The translations under genes were made by a program, and so were the position numbers. A stretch of DNA of 64,000 nucleotides, from assembly GCA_937868765.1 (NCBI GenBank), contig CALMNL010000006.1, positions 124,001-188,000 on the forward strand. The letters run 5' to 3'. Shown here in pieces: positions 17,293-25,810 of this stretch. Position 1 is the first letter of the stretch; each line of letters begins with the position of its first letter. The notes under the pieces are model-generated. The model saw only the letters and a list, made by a program, of their open reading frames with translations, was not told the origin of the DNA and made no database searches. The stretch is from an uncultured Desulfatitalea sp. (GTDB lineage Bacteria; Desulfobacterota; Desulfobacteria; Desulfobacterales; Desulfosarcinaceae).

Positions 17293-17553
17293 ATGGATAT
17301 CATCGTTCAAAACACGGGCCGCTTCGGCTATTGGCTGACCCTTTCGGACGGCCGATCCGTGGAATTGTCGCCCAAGGCCGGGCCCGTAACCCTTCCCCAG
17401 AGGGAACTGGAGGTCAACGGCGCCTTGCAGAAGATGCTGGAGCGCGGGCTGGTCCGCAGGCTGGAGCCCGGCAAGACCGCTTCGAAGAAAACCAAGAGCG
17501 AAGCCCAGGCCGGGGCTGCCGGGAAGAAGTCGACCGGCAAAGCAAAGCCGTAG
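17293..17553 (+). CDS. small hypothetical protein with basic tail, injection-system operon
   Basis: An 86-residue protein I cannot assign. Residues 1-60 alternate hydrophobic and polar residues as in a small beta domain (IIVQNTGRFGYWLTLSDGRSVEL) and end in a short helix LQKMLERGLVRRLEP. The last 25 residues are a Lys/Ala/Gly tail, probably disordered. It has an AGGAGG ribosome site and is 37 bases before the sheath gene, so an accessory or chaperone role in tail assembly is possible but unproven. Confidence 0.6.
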   Translation: MDIIVQNTGRFGYWLTLSDGRSVELSPKAGPVTLPQRELEVNGALQKMLERGLVRRLEPGKTASKKTKSEAQAGAAGKKSTGKAKP

Positions 17554-17590
17554 AAGGGCTCATCACCCGCTTCAAGGAAGGAGAAAACAA

Positions 17591-19579
17591 ATGGCGACAG
17601 TTTCATATCCGGGCGTTTATGTCGAGGAGATCCCTGGCGGCGCCAAGCCCATCGAAGCGGCCAGCACCTCCACCGCCGCGTTCGCGGGCGAGTCCCAGAA
17701 AGGGCCGGGCACCTACGCCAGGCGCATCACCAGCTGGGAGGAATACCTCAAATACTACGGCACGTTCATTGCCGGCAGCAGCCTGGCCGAGAGCGTTTTC
17801 CAGTTCTTCAACAACGGCGGCCGCCAGTGCTACATCGCCCGCGTGCTGCGCTCCGGCGCCGGCATCGCCTCGGTCTCGGTCAACAACCGCGCGGGAACGC
17901 CCGTTGCCGATGCGATCACCTTCAGCGCCAAAAACCAAGGCGAATGGGGCAACTATCTCTACCTCGCCATCGAAGCCCCCGGCAGCGAGCCGGGCAACCG
18001 CTTCAAGGTCAGCGTGCGCCGCCAGACCGCGGCCGCCGAGATTCCCACCGGTGCAGAGGTCCCACCGCCCCTGGAGGTCTTCGACAATCTGAGCATGGAC
18101 CCCGATTCCCCCGATTTCTGCCAGACCGTGATCAACCGGGATTCGGATTACATCGACATCGAGGTGGAAGCGGCCAACAATTCCATCCAGTCGGGTTTCA
18201 TCCAGGGCGGCGCGATCACCCTGGCCGATGCGGCGGTGCCCGCCATCGTGGGCCGCCGATTTGAAATCAATATCGATGAGGACGGCTTTCAGCAGGTGAC
18301 CCTGGCGGACAGCGCCTTTGCCTCCACGGTGGAAGTATTGCGCGCCACCATCCAGACCGCCGTGCGGGCCCTGACGGCCAGGCGGGCCAGGACCCCGGCG
18401 GCCGCTTTCACGGCCGCGACCTGCACCGTGGCCGCCGTCACCGGCGGCCAGATCCGCTTCACCCTCATCTCGGGCACCAATGCGGGCCTCACGGCCAGCA
18501 CCCAGGCCGGCGCCACCCCCCGTTCGTCGGTGCGCATACGGCCGGCTGCGGCCGGCGACGTAGCCGCTACCCTCGGCTTCCGGGCCAGCGACAACCCCGT
18601 CTGTTCCGATGCCCTGGCGCCCCGCCGTCCGGCGCTTTTCGACGCGCTGCAGATCGGCGACAATGCGGTAGCCGGCAATGTGACCAGTGCCACGGCGGGT
18701 ACCGACGGCACCGGCGCCCTGCAATCCTCCCACTTCGAGACCGCCTTCCATCTGCTGGACGACCTTTCGGACGTGAGCCTGCTGGCCGCGCCGGGCATCG
18801 GCACCACCTGGATCGTGGATGCCGGCATGAGCTACTGCGAAGGGAGGGAATTGAAGGACATCTTCTTCATCGGCGAGACCGGGCTGGTGGATGACCAGCC
18901 CGCCGAAGCCGAAGCGTTCCGCAAGAATCTGACCAAGGCCAATTCCTACGGTGCCGTCTACTACCCCTGGATCCTGGCCAACGATCCCGCCGGCCGTTCC
19001 AGCGTGCCGATTCATCTGCCGCCTTCGGGCTACATCGCCGGCCTCTATGCCCGCATCGACAACACCCGGGGGGTGTGGAAGGCGCCGGCCGGCACCGAAG
19101 CCAGCCTCAGCGGGGCCGTGGGACTTACCTACACCTTGAGCGATACCGAGCAGGGCAACCTCAATCCCATCAATGTCAACTGCCTGCGCCGTTTCGACCT
19201 CTCCGGGCTGGTCTCCTGGGGGGCGCGTACCATATCTTCCGATCCGGAGTGGAAGTACGTCCCGGTGCGGCGCACGGCGATCATGTTGCGCAAGAGCATC
19301 TACAACGGCATCCAGTGGGCCGTGTTCGAGCCCAACGACGAGCGATTGTGGTCCTCCCTGCGGTTGAATATCGGCTCGTTCATGAACGGTCTCTTCCGGG
19401 CCGGTGCCTTCCAGGGCGTCAAGGCTTCGGACGCCTACTTTGTCCGCTGCGGCCTGGGGGACACCATGACCCAGGGCGACATCGACCGCGGCCAGGTGAT
19501 CGTGCTGGTCGGTTTTGCACCGCTGAAGCCGGCTGAATTCGTCATTGTCCGCATTCAACAAAAAGCCGGTCAGCAATAG
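17591..19579 (+). CDS. contractile tail sheath protein (Afp2/Pvc2-like)
   Basis: Forms the contractile outer sheath that drives the inner tube into a target. The 662-residue protein begins with the sheath signature YPGVYVEEIPGG...IEAASTSTAAFAGESQKGPG. It ends in the conserved C-terminal sheath domain (RRTAIMLRKSIYNGIQWAVFEPNDERLW...DRGQVIVLVGFAPLKPAEFVIVRI). The middle (about residues 150-330) is an Ala/Thr-rich insertion likely exposed on the sheath surface. Only one sheath gene is present, whereas Afp and PVC carry three. AAGGAG precedes the ATG. Confidence 0.95.
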   Translation: MATVSYPGVYVEEIPGGAKPIEAASTSTAAFAGESQKGPGTYARRITSWEEYLKYYGTFIAGSSLAESVFQFFNNGGRQCYIARVLRSGAGIASVSVNNRAGTPVADAITFSAKNQGEWGNYLYLAIEAPGSEPGNRFKVSVRRQTAAAEIPTGAEVPPPLEVFDNLSMDPDSPDFCQTVINRDSDYIDIEVEAANNSIQSGFIQGGAITLADAAVPAIVGRRFEINIDEDGFQQVTLADSAFASTVEVLRATIQTAVRALTARRARTPAAAFTAATCTVAAVTGGQIRFTLISGTNAGLTASTQAGATPRSSVRIRPAAAGDVAATLGFRASDNPVCSDALAPRRPALFDALQIGDNAVAGNVTSATAGTDGTGALQSSHFETAFHLLDDLSDVSLLAAPGIGTTWIVDAGMSYCEGRELKDIFFIGETGLVDDQPAEAEAFRKNLTKANSYGAVYYPWILANDPAGRSSVPIHLPPSGYIAGLYARIDNTRGVWKAPAGTEASLSGAVGLTYTLSDTEQGNLNPINVNCLRRFDLSGLVSWGARTISSDPEWKYVPVRRTAIMLRKSIYNGIQWAVFEPNDERLWSSLRLNIGSFMNGLFRAGAFQGVKASDAYFVRCGLGDTMTQGDIDRGQVIVLVGFAPLKPAEFVIVRIQQKAGQQ

Positions 19580-19599
19580 CCGGGTGAAGGAGAGCGAAT

Positions 19600-20109
19600 A
19601 TGGCGGCACCCATGTTTCCGGTCAACGCGCATCGCTTTGACCCCTATCGGACCTTTAAGTTTCAAGTGATCATCGACGGCAAGCCGGTGGCCGGCCTGCG
19701 CAAGATGACGGCCCTGAAGAAGACCACCGAGGTGGCGGCGTGGCGGACCGGCGGCGATCCGAGCCACGAGCGCAAACTGCCCGGGGGCACCAAGTACGAA
19801 CCGGTGACCCTGGAGCAGGGGCTCACCCATGACCCGGTTTTCGAAAAGTGGGCCAACCTGGTCAACAACATCCAGGGAGATGCGGCCATGTCCCTGGTCA
19901 ACTTCCGCAAGGATATCGTGATCAATGTCCTCAATTTGCAGGGCAACGTGGCCATCTCCTACAAGCTCTTCCGGGCCTGGGTGGCCGAATTCCAGGCCCT
20001 GCCCGACCTGGATGCCGGCACCACCAATACCGTGGGCATCCAGTCTATCAAACTCGAGCATGAGGGCTGGGAGCGCGACACCTCGGTCACCGAACCCAGC
20101 GAGTCCTGA
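19600..20109 (+). CDS. inner tail tube protein (Afp1/Pvc1-like)
   Basis: Forms the hexameric rings of the inner tube inside the sheath. The 169-residue protein matches the phage T4 gp19-like tube family: FDPYRTFKFQVIIDGKPVAGLRKMTALKKTTEVAAWRTGG, then LEQGLTHDPVFEKWANLV and a C-terminal YKLFRAWVAEFQALPDLDAG strand pair. It follows the sheath gene by 20 bases with a GGAG site. Only one tube gene is seen; many related systems have a second one for the tube-baseplate junction. Confidence 0.93.
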   Translation: MAAPMFPVNAHRFDPYRTFKFQVIIDGKPVAGLRKMTALKKTTEVAAWRTGGDPSHERKLPGGTKYEPVTLEQGLTHDPVFEKWANLVNNIQGDAAMSLVNFRKDIVINVLNLQGNVAISYKLFRAWVAEFQALPDLDAGTTNTVGIQSIKLEHEGWERDTSVTEPSES

Positions 20110-20119
20110 TAGCCGATAG

Positions 20120-20953
20120 ATGCACAGCGACCTCCAGACCTTCGACCTGCCCGGCGGCCTTTTCGACGGCCGGCGGGTTTACCGGCAAGCGCGCTTCGTG
20201 CCGCTTACCGGCCATATCGAGGCTCGCATCGCCGCCCTGGGCCAGCGCCCGCTGCCGGACCTCGAGCGCAGCATCGAGATTCTGGGCTGCGCCGTCGGTC
20301 TGGGGCCGGAACTCAAACCCGACCCCGGGATGGCGCGGCTGCTCTGCCTGGGGGACCGACAGTTCCTGATGCTCTGCCTTTCAAGCCTCGCCGGCGGTGA
20401 AGCGGTCTGGTTCCATCCCCAATGCGCCGGTTGCGGCCGCCATTTCGATATTCAAGTCCGGTGGTCGCAAGTTCCAGTGAAACCTGGTGGCGCCGGATAT
20501 CCTTTGACTCAGGTGCAGTGCGGGGAGGAAATGCTTCGCTTCCGGATCCCCAACGGCCTGGACGAAGCCAGCATCCGGGGCCAGGCCTATGAACAAGCGG
20601 TGGCAATCTTGCTGATGCGCTGCCTGGTCGTCGATTCCGATAAACAGGACGCCGCGGCGGTCATCCGCAGCCTGACGCCGGCACAGATCGAAAAGATCGA
20701 GCAGTCCTTGGACACGGCGGCACCGGATGTGGGTTCCCGGGTGGATACCCAATGCCCGGAATGCGGCCGCCCCCAGGTGGTCGTCATCCCCATCGATCGT
20801 CCGCCGGAGGTGGCCCCGCTGGTCCTGTACAAAGAGATCCACCTTTTGGCCCAGCAATACGGCTGGCGCGAATCCGATATCCTGGCCCTGCCGTCCTGGC
20901 GCCGCAAGCTCTATATCGGTATAATCGAACAGGCCCGAGGTTTTCATGGCTGA
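20120..20953 (+). CDS. baseplate hub assembly chaperone-like protein with four-Cys zinc site
   Basis: A 277-residue protein of the T4-type baseplate hub/assembly chaperone group found in phage-tail-like operons. Two CxxC pairs, Cys102/Cys105 (CAGC) and Cys212/Cys215 (CPEC), can form one zinc site. The C-terminus has the family-typical KEIHLLAQQYGWRESDILALPSWRRKLYIGII. It overlaps the next gene by 8 bases. A direct structural role is an alternative to a chaperone role. Confidence 0.72.
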   Translation: MHSDLQTFDLPGGLFDGRRVYRQARFVPLTGHIEARIAALGQRPLPDLERSIEILGCAVGLGPELKPDPGMARLLCLGDRQFLMLCLSSLAGGEAVWFHPQCAGCGRHFDIQVRWSQVPVKPGGAGYPLTQVQCGEEMLRFRIPNGLDEASIRGQAYEQAVAILLMRCLVVDSDKQDAAAVIRSLTPAQIEKIEQSLDTAAPDVGSRVDTQCPECGRPQVVVIPIDRPPEVAPLVLYKEIHLLAQQYGWRESDILALPSWRRKLYIGIIEQARGFHG

Positions 20954-22256
20954 TTCCTCCAACGCCCGCCCCGGCGGCTATTTCCACCGGATCGTCGCCA
21001 GCTCGAATTCCGGGGCGAGATCTGATAGGGTAGAAAATCGGTCTTCGGGACTGCCGGTGATCGGGTTGTTCGAGTCCCTGGTACCGCCTTGGCTGCCGGC
21101 GACGGAGATGACCAGCGACTGGCGTCAGACAAACGCCCCATCATCCCCGGCACCTGATGAGGGGGTGCGGCCTCAAGACGTTGATGTTACCAATCCTTCA
21201 CTCGGTTGGGGGGAGGAAGGCCCTTTGTCCGGGGGGCGCCCCGGCTTGCATGCAAGTGCGGTTTACTTCGGTGAACCGGCTTTTCCCCGGTCCGATCCTA
21301 AGGCGGTCGGTAGCGCAAGCGAGAGTTCCTGCGATACACATGTCGAAGGCATAGGGCATACGGAGGTTGTTCACGCGAGTGGGCCTACAGCGCCTTCCTC
21401 AACTGACTGTATTGAATCCGGTGTTTCGAAAAGGCCTGAGTCACATCAGGTTTTGCTGAATGGCAGTAAGGTCGAAAGGTACGTCGATGCTAAGGACCGG
21501 AGGCAGCCAGCGGCGTTATCCCGCGACCGCGATCCCAGCGGTCCGGGCCGCAGCGGCCTGGGTAACGACCGCGCGGGCCTTCCTCCCCCATCCTCTTTAG
21601 AAAATCCCTTGGTCGAAGCCCCATCGGTCACCCTGCCGGAGGCGGTTCGGGCCCTTGCGCCGCAGGTGTCCGGGGGGGCGCAGGCATCCAGCCCGCCGAA
21701 ACAACGAGCGGCCGAAAGGCAATCGGCCCCGGGTGAAACGGTGGCGGCGCCCCACCGGCATCCAGGTGTCGCATCTGCCCTCAGCCGGTCGCCATCCGGC
21801 GATCGGGACCCCTCGGTAGGGGATAGGGTAGCCGTTGATGCGGGGCCGAACCAAACCCCTTCAGGCGCAGGGCCGGATTCTCTGGTAAAGCCGATTCGGC
21901 CGAACGCATCGGCCCAAACGCCGCCATCTTCCTACGCCCCCGAAAGGGTGCACGCCGCGCCGCCGGCTTTGGCGGCCGCCGTTCCCAACGCGCCAAGACC
22001 CGAGCCGCCACCAACGATACCGCTGGTCGGCCCTGTCTTGAAAGCCGAACCGCTCCGGCCTTTACCCCGAGACGACCGGCCGCGTTGGGGCCGCGCCGAT
22101 GCTCGGCAGGCGCCCGAACCGGCCAGCGAGCCCCAGGTCCGCATCGGCTGCATCGATGTCATCATCGAAAGCCCGCCGGCGCCCCCCCAGGCCGCCCCGC
22201 CATCGTCCCACGGCACCTTCGGCATGGCCAGCCGCTATTACTTGAAGGGACTGTAA
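20946..22256 (+). CDS. long disordered Pro/Ser-rich protein of the injection system
   Basis: A 436-residue protein with no recognisable globular domain over most of its length; the centre is Pro/Ala/Ser/Gly-rich with less constrained codon use than its neighbours. Short ordered-looking ends remain: RPGGYFHRIVAS near the N-terminus and VRIGCIDVIIESPPAP...SRYYLKGL at the C-terminus. It sits between the baseplate chaperone and the tube-cap gene, overlapping the former and touching the latter. A tether, plug or length-setting role is possible; no recognisable tape measure exists elsewhere in the operon. Confidence 0.65.
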   Translation: MADSSNARPGGYFHRIVASSNSGARSDRVENRSSGLPVIGLFESLVPPWLPATEMTSDWRQTNAPSSPAPDEGVRPQDVDVTNPSLGWGEEGPLSGGRPGLHASAVYFGEPAFPRSDPKAVGSASESSCDTHVEGIGHTEVVHASGPTAPSSTDCIESGVSKRPESHQVLLNGSKVERYVDAKDRRQPAALSRDRDPSGPGRSGLGNDRAGLPPPSSLENPLVEAPSVTLPEAVRALAPQVSGGAQASSPPKQRAAERQSAPGETVAAPHRHPGVASALSRSPSGDRDPSVGDRVAVDAGPNQTPSGAGPDSLVKPIRPNASAQTPPSSYAPERVHAAPPALAAAVPNAPRPEPPPTIPLVGPVLKAEPLRPLPRDDRPRWGRADARQAPEPASEPQVRIGCIDVIIESPPAPPQAAPPSSHGTFGMASRYYLKGL

Positions 22257-22257
22257 C

Positions 22258-23307
22258 ATGGAACCCAACGCCATTTCCATCGCGGCGAGAAACCTGCGTG
22301 CCTACCTGGCCGACCGGCTCGCGCTCAGCGAAGACAACCTGCTCATCGGCCACCCCCTGGTCGCCGCGGCCATCGCCGATGCCAATCCGGGCGACCAGTT
22401 CATCAACCTCTTTTTCTTCCGGGTGGCTTACGGCGGATATCCGCCCGATGGAAGCAGCACGGAACCCTTCTACATCCGCATCTACTGCCTGATCACCGCC
22501 TTCGGCAACAACGAGACCGGCGATGACGGCACCATCACCCTCAGTGCCGGCGAAAACGACCTGCGCCTCATGGGTGGCGTCATGGCCCACCTGCACGCAG
22601 AACCCGTGCTGGCGGTCCAGGACGCTCAAGCGCAGACGGTGGCCCGCCTGCAGATCGTTTTAAGCCCCCTGGAGATCAGCGACATCAACAATCTCTGGTC
22701 CACCCAGGCCGACACGCCCTACCGGCTGTCGGTGGCCTATGAACTGGCCATGGCGCCCATTCCCCTGGCCATGGCCCGCGATACCACCAAGCGAGTGGCG
22801 CAGATCGGCGTGAATGCGGTCCCCGAAATGAAACAGCCCCTGCTGACCACCCAGGGCCTGGAGATCCCGGCCCGCGCCACATCCGTGGGCCGGGTGCGTA
22901 TCGATACCGACCAGGCCGCCTGGGCGCCTCATTTGGTTCTGCTGGACGCGGACCAGCGGCCGGTCCACGCGCTCTTGTTCGAGGCCGGCGCAGTGCCGGC
23001 CCAGGTGGCGCTCATCGGCCTGGGAGAGAAGGATGCATCGGTCTCCCTGGTCTGGGAGCAATGGCATGCCCAGCAGGGCTGGCGAGCAGTCGCGCTCACG
23101 CCGGTGCCCACCGTGACCCTGACCGGCCCCCTCTTCGACCCGGCCGATTTCGATCCCGGCGAGGCGGTCTCCGTGGCGCTGCCGACCACCGCCCCGGGCC
23201 AGCTGATGCTGCACGCCGTGCGGCGGGTCGTCCTGCCCGGCGGCCGGGAACTGACCTTGCGCAGCAATCCGCTGCTGGTCACCATCTTCGCGGGAAATGG
23301 CCCATGA
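22258..23307 (+). CDS. DUF4255 tail terminator/cap protein (Afp16/Pvc16-like)
   Basis: DUF4255 proteins cap the tube and sheath end of Afp and PVC particles and fix particle length. The N-terminal ~190 residues fit that domain (ISIAARNLRAYLADRL...QFINLFFFRVAYGG...FYIRIYCLITAFG...YRLSVAYELAMAPIPLA). About 160 further residues form a beta-rich C-terminal extension (VSLVWEQWHAQQGW...LMLHAVRRVVLPGGRELTLRSNPLLVTI). It ends in an ATGA overlap with the AAA+ gene. Confidence 0.88.
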   Translation: MEPNAISIAARNLRAYLADRLALSEDNLLIGHPLVAAAIADANPGDQFINLFFFRVAYGGYPPDGSSTEPFYIRIYCLITAFGNNETGDDGTITLSAGENDLRLMGGVMAHLHAEPVLAVQDAQAQTVARLQIVLSPLEISDINNLWSTQADTPYRLSVAYELAMAPIPLAMARDTTKRVAQIGVNAVPEMKQPLLTTQGLEIPARATSVGRVRIDTDQAAWAPHLVLLDADQRPVHALLFEAGAVPAQVALIGLGEKDASVSLVWEQWHAQQGWRAVALTPVPTVTLTGPLFDPADFDPGEAVSVALPTTAPGQLMLHAVRRVVLPGGRELTLRSNPLLVTIFAGNGP

Positions 23308-24626
23308 GCCCGTCGTCGCTATCACCGGAATGGCAGCGCATCGACCTGCTGTGCGGCTTCATTCAGAAAACCCGCCAGGGGCTCGGCATCGACGGCGATC
23401 AGAAGCAAATGCTGATCCGCCTGCAGCACCAGGTGCGGGCCGTCCGCCGGCAGCTGCCCTGGGAGGAATTGATCCAGGTCCACGGCCTGAGCGATCTCGA
23501 CCAGGATATCATCGCCTGTGTGCTGGCGCCCGAGGCCCGCTCCCGGGTGGGATGGCGCTACCAGGAGTTTCAACCGGGCATCGCCTCGGCCTACCCGACC
23601 CCGGCTTTGCTGCAGGAACTGCTTTTCCTCGATGAACCCGGCACCGCCCTGCTGAACACGCGTCTGGGCGCCGGTGCGCCCATCGTCCGCAGCGGCTTGC
23701 TGGCCGAGTTGCCGGCCGGCACCTATCGGCCGCTCCTTCCCAGCGACAAGGCCCGGCGCCTGCTTCTGGGGCAGGCGCCCCTGGCGCCGGCCTCGCCCCC
23801 CGGCACCGTGGCGATCCAACCCTCGGCGCGCTGGGAAGATCTCGTACTGCCCAAGTACTGCCTGCGCAAGCTTCAGGAGTTTTTGCTCTGGATCACCCAT
23901 AAGTCCTATGTGGTCCGCCAGTGGGGTGCGTACGTTCCCAGCGGGCCCGTGGCGCTCTTCACGGGTCCTTCGGGCACCGGCAAGACGTTCGCGGCCGAGG
24001 CCATCGCCGGCGAGATGGGGCTGCGCCTCTACCGGGTGGATCTGGGGCTGCTGGTCAGCAAGTACATCGGCGAAACCGAAAAGAACCTCAACGCGCTCTT
24101 CGAGGCCGTTGCCGGCAGCGATGGCATCCTGCTGTTCGACGAGGCCGACAGCCTCTTCGGCAAGCGCGGGGATATCAAGGATGCCCGGGACCGATACGCC
24201 AACATGGAGGTCAGCCATCTGCTGACGCGCATCGAGCGCCATGACGGGCCGTGCATCCTGACCAGCAACCTGCGCCACCACCTGGACCCGGCCTTTGCCC
24301 GGCGCTTTCAGATAGTGGTGGAGTTCCCCAAGGCCGCCGCCGCCGCCCGCATCCTGTTGTGGCGCAAGTACCTGCCGCCCCGGGCGCCCCTGGCCGGGGA
24401 GGTGGATCTGGACCTCATCGGCGCCGCCATCGATTTGACGCCCGGTCAGATCCGCAACGCCGCGCTGCACGCGGCCTTCCTGGCCGCCGGTGACGGCATG
24501 CCCATCGCCCTGAAGCACATTGCCGGCGCCGTCTGGAATGAGTTCGCCAAGGAGGGCCGCGAAATCATGCGTTCCAAGCTGGGCCCGCTGGCGGCCCACC
24601 ACCCCCAGGGAGAAAAAGATGATTAA
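23304..24626 (+). CDS. AAA+ ATPase of the contractile injection system (Afp15/Pvc15-like)
   Basis: Cytoplasmic AAA+ ATPase conserved in nearly all eCIS loci, proposed to load or prepare cargo or act in assembly; it is not part of the mature particle. The ATG at 23304 is chosen because it overlaps the preceding stop as ATGA, giving 440 residues. An N-terminal helical domain (1-200) precedes Walker A GPSGTGKT at 221-228 and Walker B ILLFDEADSLFG near 275. The sensor region ILTSNLRHHLDPAFARRF follows. This ATPase is a hallmark separating eCIS from phage tails. Confidence 0.93.
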   Translation: MSPSSLSPEWQRIDLLCGFIQKTRQGLGIDGDQKQMLIRLQHQVRAVRRQLPWEELIQVHGLSDLDQDIIACVLAPEARSRVGWRYQEFQPGIASAYPTPALLQELLFLDEPGTALLNTRLGAGAPIVRSGLLAELPAGTYRPLLPSDKARRLLLGQAPLAPASPPGTVAIQPSARWEDLVLPKYCLRKLQEFLLWITHKSYVVRQWGAYVPSGPVALFTGPSGTGKTFAAEAIAGEMGLRLYRVDLGLLVSKYIGETEKNLNALFEAVAGSDGILLFDEADSLFGKRGDIKDARDRYANMEVSHLLTRIERHDGPCILTSNLRHHLDPAFARRFQIVVEFPKAAAAARILLWRKYLPPRAPLAGEVDLDLIGAAIDLTPGQIRNAALHAAFLAAGDGMPIALKHIAGAVWNEFAKEGREIMRSKLGPLAAHHPQGEKDD

Positions 24627-24864
24627 GATCGAACGCATCACCCTTCGCATCCGCGGCGGAAAACCCCTCGATGTGCACCAGGGGGTGCGCCTGGCCCGGG
24701 CCGTGGGCGAATCCCTGGCCGGCACGCCCGCCGAGCGACCAACGAACATCGAATCGAACCTCGGCCGCATCGGCCTCACCCAGCCGGCGCCGCCACTCCC
24801 GCAACCCGAAGCCCTGGGCAGCCGCATCGGCGGCCGCATCCTTTCCCGAATCACAAGGCGGTAA
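24619..24864 (+). CDS. small injection-system protein
   Basis: An 81-residue protein between the ATPase and the LysM-type baseplate genes; I do not recognise a family. It has an N-terminal beta-like segment (IKIERITLRIRGG), a short helix and a Pro-rich C-terminus ending ALGSRIGGRILSRITRR, which is basic. The ATG at 24619 has AGGGAG upstream and overlaps the ATPase stop by 8 bases. The position matches small, poorly conserved eCIS genes such as afp6. Confidence 0.6.
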   Translation: MIKIERITLRIRGGKPLDVHQGVRLARAVGESLAGTPAERPTNIESNLGRIGLTQPAPPLPQPEALGSRIGGRILSRITRR

Positions 24865-24867
24865 GCT

Positions 24868-25500
24868 ATGCCGGACGGCAACTGGTCCCGCCTCCATGTC
24901 CAGAAAGGGGTTTTGCGCGAGTACACCAGCGCGCCATCCCCCCTGCGGCTGGAGTTCGAATTCAATCCCACCACCATCTCCCGGACCCGCAGCATCACCC
25001 TGCAGACCGGCGCCAGCCAGGCCACCCAGGGCGGTTACGATTTCGAGAACGAATCCGAAGTGCCTCGGGCGGCCCAGGGTATCAACGTCAATGCCGAGAG
25101 CTTCACCGTAAAGATCCTGCTGGACGCCACCGACCGCATGAACGCCGACGACCGCACCGCCACCGCCGAAGGGGTGCAGCCCGAGTTGGACCTCATCCGC
25201 AGCATGCTCGAGCCCAAGCTGCAGACCCCCCAGGGCTCGCGGACCCTCTCGGCCCTGGGGGAAGGGGATATCCGCGCCTTCTCCCGGCAGCAGTTCGCTT
25301 CGGTGCTGGTCTTCGAATGGGGGGTGCACCAGTTGCCGGTGTTCATGACCCAGGCCCAGATCGACATCAAGGAGTTCCTGCCCACCCTGAAACCCTATCG
25401 GGCCGAGGCCACGCTCACCCTGCAGATCATCGAGAGCAACAACCCCTTCTACCGGGAAGAGCTGCGGCGTCAATTCCGCGGGGCGGGCCAACAGGTATGA
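24868..25500 (+). CDS. baseplate/tube adaptor protein (Afp7/Pvc7-like, CIS tube domain)
   Basis: Links the inner tube to the spike hub in the baseplate. The 210-residue protein has the NPTTISRTRSITLQ strand pair and long beta segments (FEFNPTT...FTVKILLDATDRM...YRAEATLTLQII) typical of the N-terminal domain of Pvc7/gp53-like proteins. The LysM part that is usually fused at the C-terminus is here a separate gene 10 bases downstream. Confidence 0.82.
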   Translation: MPDGNWSRLHVQKGVLREYTSAPSPLRLEFEFNPTTISRTRSITLQTGASQATQGGYDFENESEVPRAAQGINVNAESFTVKILLDATDRMNADDRTATAEGVQPELDLIRSMLEPKLQTPQGSRTLSALGEGDIRAFSRQQFASVLVFEWGVHQLPVFMTQAQIDIKEFLPTLKPYRAEATLTLQIIESNNPFYREELRRQFRGAGQQV

Positions 25501-25510
25501 GAGGCGTGTT

Positions 25511-25810
25511 ATGGCAGTAAAGTCGCGTTACGCAAACGTCCGGCCATTCGCTTACGAGGCCGGCGAAACCGCGGTTTTCCGCGGCGTCCGGTCGCGGGAG
25601 ATCATCACGGCCGACGGGGTGCTCGAACACGTCGTGCGCCAGGGCGAGCGGCTGGATCTGATCTCCTTGTATTACTACAACGATACCCGCATGTGGTGGC
25701 GCATCCTGGACGCCAACCCGGATATTCTTTACGGCGGCGAACTCTCCCTGGCGCCCTGGGTCGGCCAGGTGATCCTCATTCCCCGCATGGAAGAGAGGGG
25801 AGGGCGATAG
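25511..25810 (+). CDS. LysM-like baseplate protein
   Basis: A 99-residue protein resembling the LysM/gpX-type tail domain: EHVVRQGERLDLISLYYYNDTRMWWRILDANPDI...GQVILIPRM. In Afp7/Pvc7 this module is attached to the preceding tube-adaptor domain; here it is separate, and together the pair equals one Pvc7. It clamps the tube-hub junction in related structures. The next gene starts one base after its stop codon. Confidence 0.82.
   Translation: MAVKSRYANVRPFAYEAGETAVFRGVRSREIITADGVLEHVVRQGERLDLISLYYYNDTRMWWRILDANPDILYGGELSLAPWVGQVILIPRMEERGGR

Noticed and set aside
17603-19609. A 668-codon frame opposite the sheath gene
   Set aside because: Gly/Arg/His-rich shadow; the sheath protein has clear family motifs.
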